From the NCBI RefSeq assembly GCF_003933745.1, contig NZ_RSEB01000005.1:1-64000 (forward strand): a stretch of DNA of 64,000 nucleotides, in the 5' to 3' direction. The stretch comes from Glycomyces terrestris. Lineage in GTDB: Bacteria > Actinomycetota > Actinomycetes > Mycobacteriales > Micromonosporaceae. The notes beneath the pieces were generated by a model. The model had not been told where the DNA came from. It was given only the letters and a program-made list of their open reading frames with translations, and made no database searches. Positions 61,412 through 64,000 of this stretch are shown in pieces; the stretch's first letter is position 1; each line of letters opens with the position of its first letter. The position numbers were made by a program, and so were the translations under genes.

Positions 61412-62560
61412 TCACACTTCGAGGTTCAACCGGTAGCCGCGCTTGATCACGGTCTCCACACAGGACCGGAGGTGGACGGCGTCGCGCAGGCGCGTCACCG
61501 CCATCTCCACGGCGTGGCCGTCGGCCCCGCGCGGCAGGTGCCCGAGGAGCTCGGCCCGCGAGAGGACCCTCCCGTTCGCGGAGGCCAGCGCCCGGATCAC
61601 CGCCATCGGCGCGGGCGGGAGCTGGAACGGCTGGTCGTCGAGGAGGACCATGTGGCCGCGCAGCTCGATCTGGTGGCCGGTGGCGAGCTGGAGGCGCCGC
61701 GACCGCTTCGGCAGGGCCGAGGCGACGGTGCGCACGAGCGCGCCGAGGCGCGCCCGCTGCGGCTGGACGGTCTCGACCCCCAAGCGCTCCAAGGGGGCCG
61801 CAGTGACCGGGCCGACCGCGACGGGGAGGACGCCGTTGTCCTCCGCCGGCGCGCGGAACGCCTCCAGCATGTCGGCGGCCTGGTCGCCGGCGATGCGCAG
61901 GAGCGCGTTCGCGGCGGGCGCCGAGGTGAAGGTGACCGCGTCGATGCGGCGGGCGCAGATCGCGTCCACGAGGCGCTGGACCGGCGTGATGTCGGTCGGC
62001 AGCGTCCACCGGTAGACCGGGACCGGGACGGCCGCGCCGCCGCCGGCGCGGACCGTGCGGATGAAGTCCTCGGCGGGGTCGCCGTGGAGCTGGATGGCGA
62101 CGCGCTGCCCGGCGACGCCGCGCTCGCGCAGGTACTCGACGACCTCGTCGCCGGTCTCCGACGGCGCGGTCCACTCCTCGGTGAGCCCGGCGGCGCGCAC
62201 GGCGCCGAGGGCCTTCGGGCCGCGGCAGAGGATGCGGGCGCGGGAGAGGACGTCGAGGAGGTCCTCGCCCATGCCCCAGCCCTCGGCGGCCTCAAGCCAG
62301 CCGCGGAAGCCGATCCCGGTGGTGGCGACGACGAGGTCGGGCGCCTCCCTGATGAGTTCGACGGTGGCCGCGCGGAGGGCCTCGTCGTCGGGGAGCGGGA
62401 CGATGCGCAGCGTCGGGGCGACGATGGTGCGGGCGCCGCGGCGCTCCAGGAGCGTCGCGAGCTCGTCGGCGCGGCGCTGCGCCGTGACGGCCACGGTGTA
62501 GCCGGTCAGCGGCGCGAGCGTCGTCTCGGCCTCTTGGACGGGGGCTCCGGCAGCGGCCAT
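61412..62560 (-). CDS. nnaR: HemD-like/winged-helix nitrogen regulator (NnaR-type)
   Basis: A 382-residue fusion. Residues 1-270 resemble uroporphyrinogen-III synthase (AVTAQRRADEL, VATTGIGFRGW, FTSAPAANALL) and residues 285-382 form an OmpR-type winged helix (NGRVLSRAELLGHL, VEMAVTRLRDAV, VIKRGYRLN). This architecture is the actinobacterial NnaR regulator of nitrate/nitrite assimilation. ATG 62560 overlaps the nirD stop, so it is coupled to the nitrite reductase it probably controls. A tetrapyrrole-linked signal is possible, since NirB needs siroheme. Confidence 0.9.
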   Translation of the reverse strand: MAAAGAPVQEAETTLAPLTGYTVAVTAQRRADELATLLERRGARTIVAPTLRIVPLPDDEALRAATVELIREAPDLVVATTGIGFRGWLEAAEGWGMGEDLLDVLSRARILCRGPKALGAVRAAGLTEEWTAPSETGDEVVEYLRERGVAGQRVAIQLHGDPAEDFIRTVRAGGGAAVPVPVYRWTLPTDITPVQRLVDAICARRIDAVTFTSAPAANALLRIAGDQAADMLEAFRAPAEDNGVLPVAVGPVTAAPLERLGVETVQPQRARLGALVRTVASALPKRSRRLQLATGHQIELRGHMVLLDDQPFQLPPAPMAVIRALASANGRVLSRAELLGHLPRGADGHAVEMAVTRLRDAVHLRSCVETVIKRGYRLNLEV

Positions 62561-62910
62561 CAGGCGCTCGCTTTCACTTCCGAGAGGGCCCCCACGCGGA
62601 TCTCTCCGGCGGCGACCTCGACTGCGTACACCTCCAGCGACACGGCCTCGTCGTCGAGGCAGACGCCGGTCTTCAGGGAGAACGCCTGCTTGAGCAGGGG
62701 GCTGATGACGACGGGTTCGCCGCCGCGGTCGCCGACCAGGCCCCGGCTGATGACGTTCGCGCCCGTGAACGGGTCCTGGTTGGACACCGCGTGGAGGCTG
62801 TCGTCGAGGAGCCGGAACACGGCGACCTGGGAGCCGTCCGCCAGGAGGGCGGCGACGCCGCGGCCGGGGACGAGCCGGTCGAATGCGCAGATGGGTTCCA
62901 TCGTGGTCAC
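62560..62910 (-). CDS. nirD: Nitrite reductase small subunit
   Basis: A 116-residue NirD with the Rieske-like fold but without the Rieske Cys/His ligands (GVAALLADGSQVAVFRL, DPFTGANVISRGLVGD, LKQAFSLKTGVCLDD). It pairs with NirB to reduce nitrite to ammonium with NADH. I use GTG 62910, which overlaps the nirB stop (GTGA); ATG 62901 is an alternative. Middle gene of nirB-nirD-nnaR. Confidence 0.93.
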   Translation of the reverse strand: MTTMEPICAFDRLVPGRGVAALLADGSQVAVFRLLDDSLHAVSNQDPFTGANVISRGLVGDRGGEPVVISPLLKQAFSLKTGVCLDDEAVSLEVYAVEVAAGEIRVGALSEVKASA

Positions 62911-64000
62911 TTCCCTTGGGAGGAGCGGAGGACGGGCGTGCCGAGCAGGACCGGCTGGGAGCGCTCGGTCGTGCCGGCCGGGAACTTCTGGCCGCGGACC
63001 TCCTCGAACTCGATCGAGGGGTCCGGGGTCTCGGGGGCGTTGACGAAGGACACGAACCGCTGGAGCTTCTCGGGGTCGTCGATGACGCCCTTCCACTCGT
63101 CGGCGTAGGTCTCGACGTGCTTGGCCATCATGGCGTCGAGGTCCTCGCAGATCCCGAGCCGGTCGTCGACGATGACCTCGCGGAGGTAGTCGAGGCCGCC
63201 TTCGAGGCCCTCGACCCACTTCGAGGTGCGCTGGAGCCGGTCGGCGGTCGAGATGTAGAACATGAGGAACCGGTCGATGGTGCGGACCAGCGTCTCGGAG
63301 TCCACATCGGACAGGAGCAGGTCGGCGTGGCGGGGCGTGAAGCCGCCGTTGCCGCCGACGTACAGGTTCCAGCCGTGCTCGGTGGCGATGACCCCGAAGT
63401 CCTTGCCGCGGGCCTCGGCGCACTCGCGCGCGCAGCCGGAGACGGCGGACTTGAGCTTGTGCGGGCTGCGCAGCCCCCGGTAGCGCAGTTCGAGGTCGAT
63501 GGCCATCTTCACCGAGTCCTGCACGCCGTAGCGGCACCAGTCGGTGCCGACGCAGGACTTGACGGTGCGCAGGGCCTTGCCGTAGGCGTGGCCGGACTCG
63601 AAGCCGGCGTCGACGAGCTTGCGCCAGATCTTCGGGAGGTCTTCGACGCGGGCGCCGAACATGTCGATGCGCTGGCCGCCGGTGATCTTGGTGTAGAGGT
63701 CGAACTCCTTGGCGACCTGCCCGATGACGATGAGCTTGTCGGGCGTGATCTCGCCGCCGGGGATGCGCGGGACGACCGAGTAGGTGCCGTTGCGCTGCAT
63801 GTTGGCGAGGAAGTGGTCGTTGGTGTCCTGGAGCGCGGCCTGCTCGCCGTCGAGGATGTGGCCGTTGGAGAGCGAGGCGAGGATCGAGGCGACGGCGGGC
63901 TTGCACAGGTCGCAGCCGGAGCCGGTGCCGTGGCGGGCGATGAGCTCGGAGAAGGTCGTGATGCCGGTGACCTTGACGATGTCGAACAGCTCGGCGCGGG
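62907..64000 (-). CDS. nirB: Nitrite reductase large subunit (C-terminal part)
   Basis: The C-terminal 364 or so residues of NirB; the 5' end lies beyond the right edge. Visible are the end of the BFD-like [2Fe-2S] region (GCDLCKPAVASILAS) and the siroheme/[4Fe-4S] sulfite/nitrite reductase domain with its cysteine pairs CVGTDWC and SGCARECAEARG. It reduces nitrite to ammonium in six electrons. The stop overlaps nirD. No frame problem is visible in the part present. Confidence 0.95.
   Translation of the reverse strand, partial: RAELFDIVKVTGITTFSELIARHGTGSGCDLCKPAVASILASLSNGHILDGEQAALQDTNDHFLANMQRNGTYSVVPRIPGGEITPDKLIVIGQVAKEFDLYTKITGGQRIDMFGARVEDLPKIWRKLVDAGFESGHAYGKALRTVKSCVGTDWCRYGVQDSVKMAIDLELRYRGLRSPHKLKSAVSGCARECAEARGKDFGVIATEHGWNLYVGGNGGFTPRHADLLLSDVDSETLVRTIDRFLMFYISTADRLQRTSKWVEGLEGGLDYLREVIVDDRLGICEDLDAMMAKHVETYADEWKGVIDDPEKLQRFVSFVNAPETPDPSIEFEEVRGQKFPAGTTERSQPVLLGTPVLRSSQGK

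Overview
The window is chromosomal DNA from a very GC-rich, high-coding-density actinobacterium. Evidence is the strong G/C third-position bias, frequent GTG starts, many 4-base ATGA/GTGA overlaps, and actinobacterial regulators (an IdeR/DmdR iron box, two Zur boxes, a MocR regulator, a NnaR-type HemD fusion). The set glyS, ArsR (SmtB-like), Zur, uppS, recO and dnaG recalls the mycobacterial Rv2343-Rv2362 neighbourhood. A Glycomyces- or Micromonospora-like relative is possible, but the genus cannot be fixed from this sequence.

Layout. 1-2.2 kb: the 3' end of a tRNA gene, a tRNA-like candidate Y RNA, and a Ro60/TROVE protein. 2.2-5.8 kb: epoxide hydrolase, LysR regulator and a flavin disulfide oxidoreductase (- strand). 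6-9.2 kb: an OpuC/ProU-type osmolyte ABC transporter. 9.3-11 kb: a DUF885 protein. 11.3-16.5 kb: an iron-box-controlled desABCD operon for a desferrioxamine-type hydroxamate siderophore. 16.6-20.7 kb: SDR, MFS exporter, and a MocR/flavin-oxidoreductase divergent pair with a shared operator. 20.9-24.1 kb: a ThuA-like membrane protein, an orphan TnpB element with a divergent ribbon-helix-helix gene, and a secreted M23 peptidase. 24.2-30.2 kb: a DrrAB-type ABC exporter, fatty-acid desaturase and DnaG. 30.4-34.7 kb: a large membrane protein and a DUS-family tRNA-dihydrouridine synthase.

34.7-37 kb is a zinc-starvation module. A Zur box lies between a CobW-like gene plus cysteine-free L31, and cysteine-free L28, L33 and S14. 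37.2-48.4 kb: a small Cys-containing peptide, membrane proteins, glycyl-tRNA synthetase, and an HSP90-like/TPR pair. 48.4-54.1 kb: a second zinc block, with a Zur box, znuACB, an SmtB-like ArsR regulator and zur in one coupled run, next to a TIGR03943/permease pair. 54.2-64 kb: a voltage-gated cation channel, uppS, recO, MOSC protein, endonuclease V, an NAD-dependent epimerase, and a nirB-nirD-nnaR nitrite-assimilation operon that runs off the right edge.

The themes are metal homeostasis (iron scavenging; zinc import, sensing and ribosome remodelling) and RNA/DNA maintenance. The least explained signals are a 106-bp intergenic element present twice, carrying a conserved G-quadruplex motif and a DNA-damage-like promoter box; the orphan TnpB locus with its adjacent small regulator; and the 62-residue peptide behind a structured leader.
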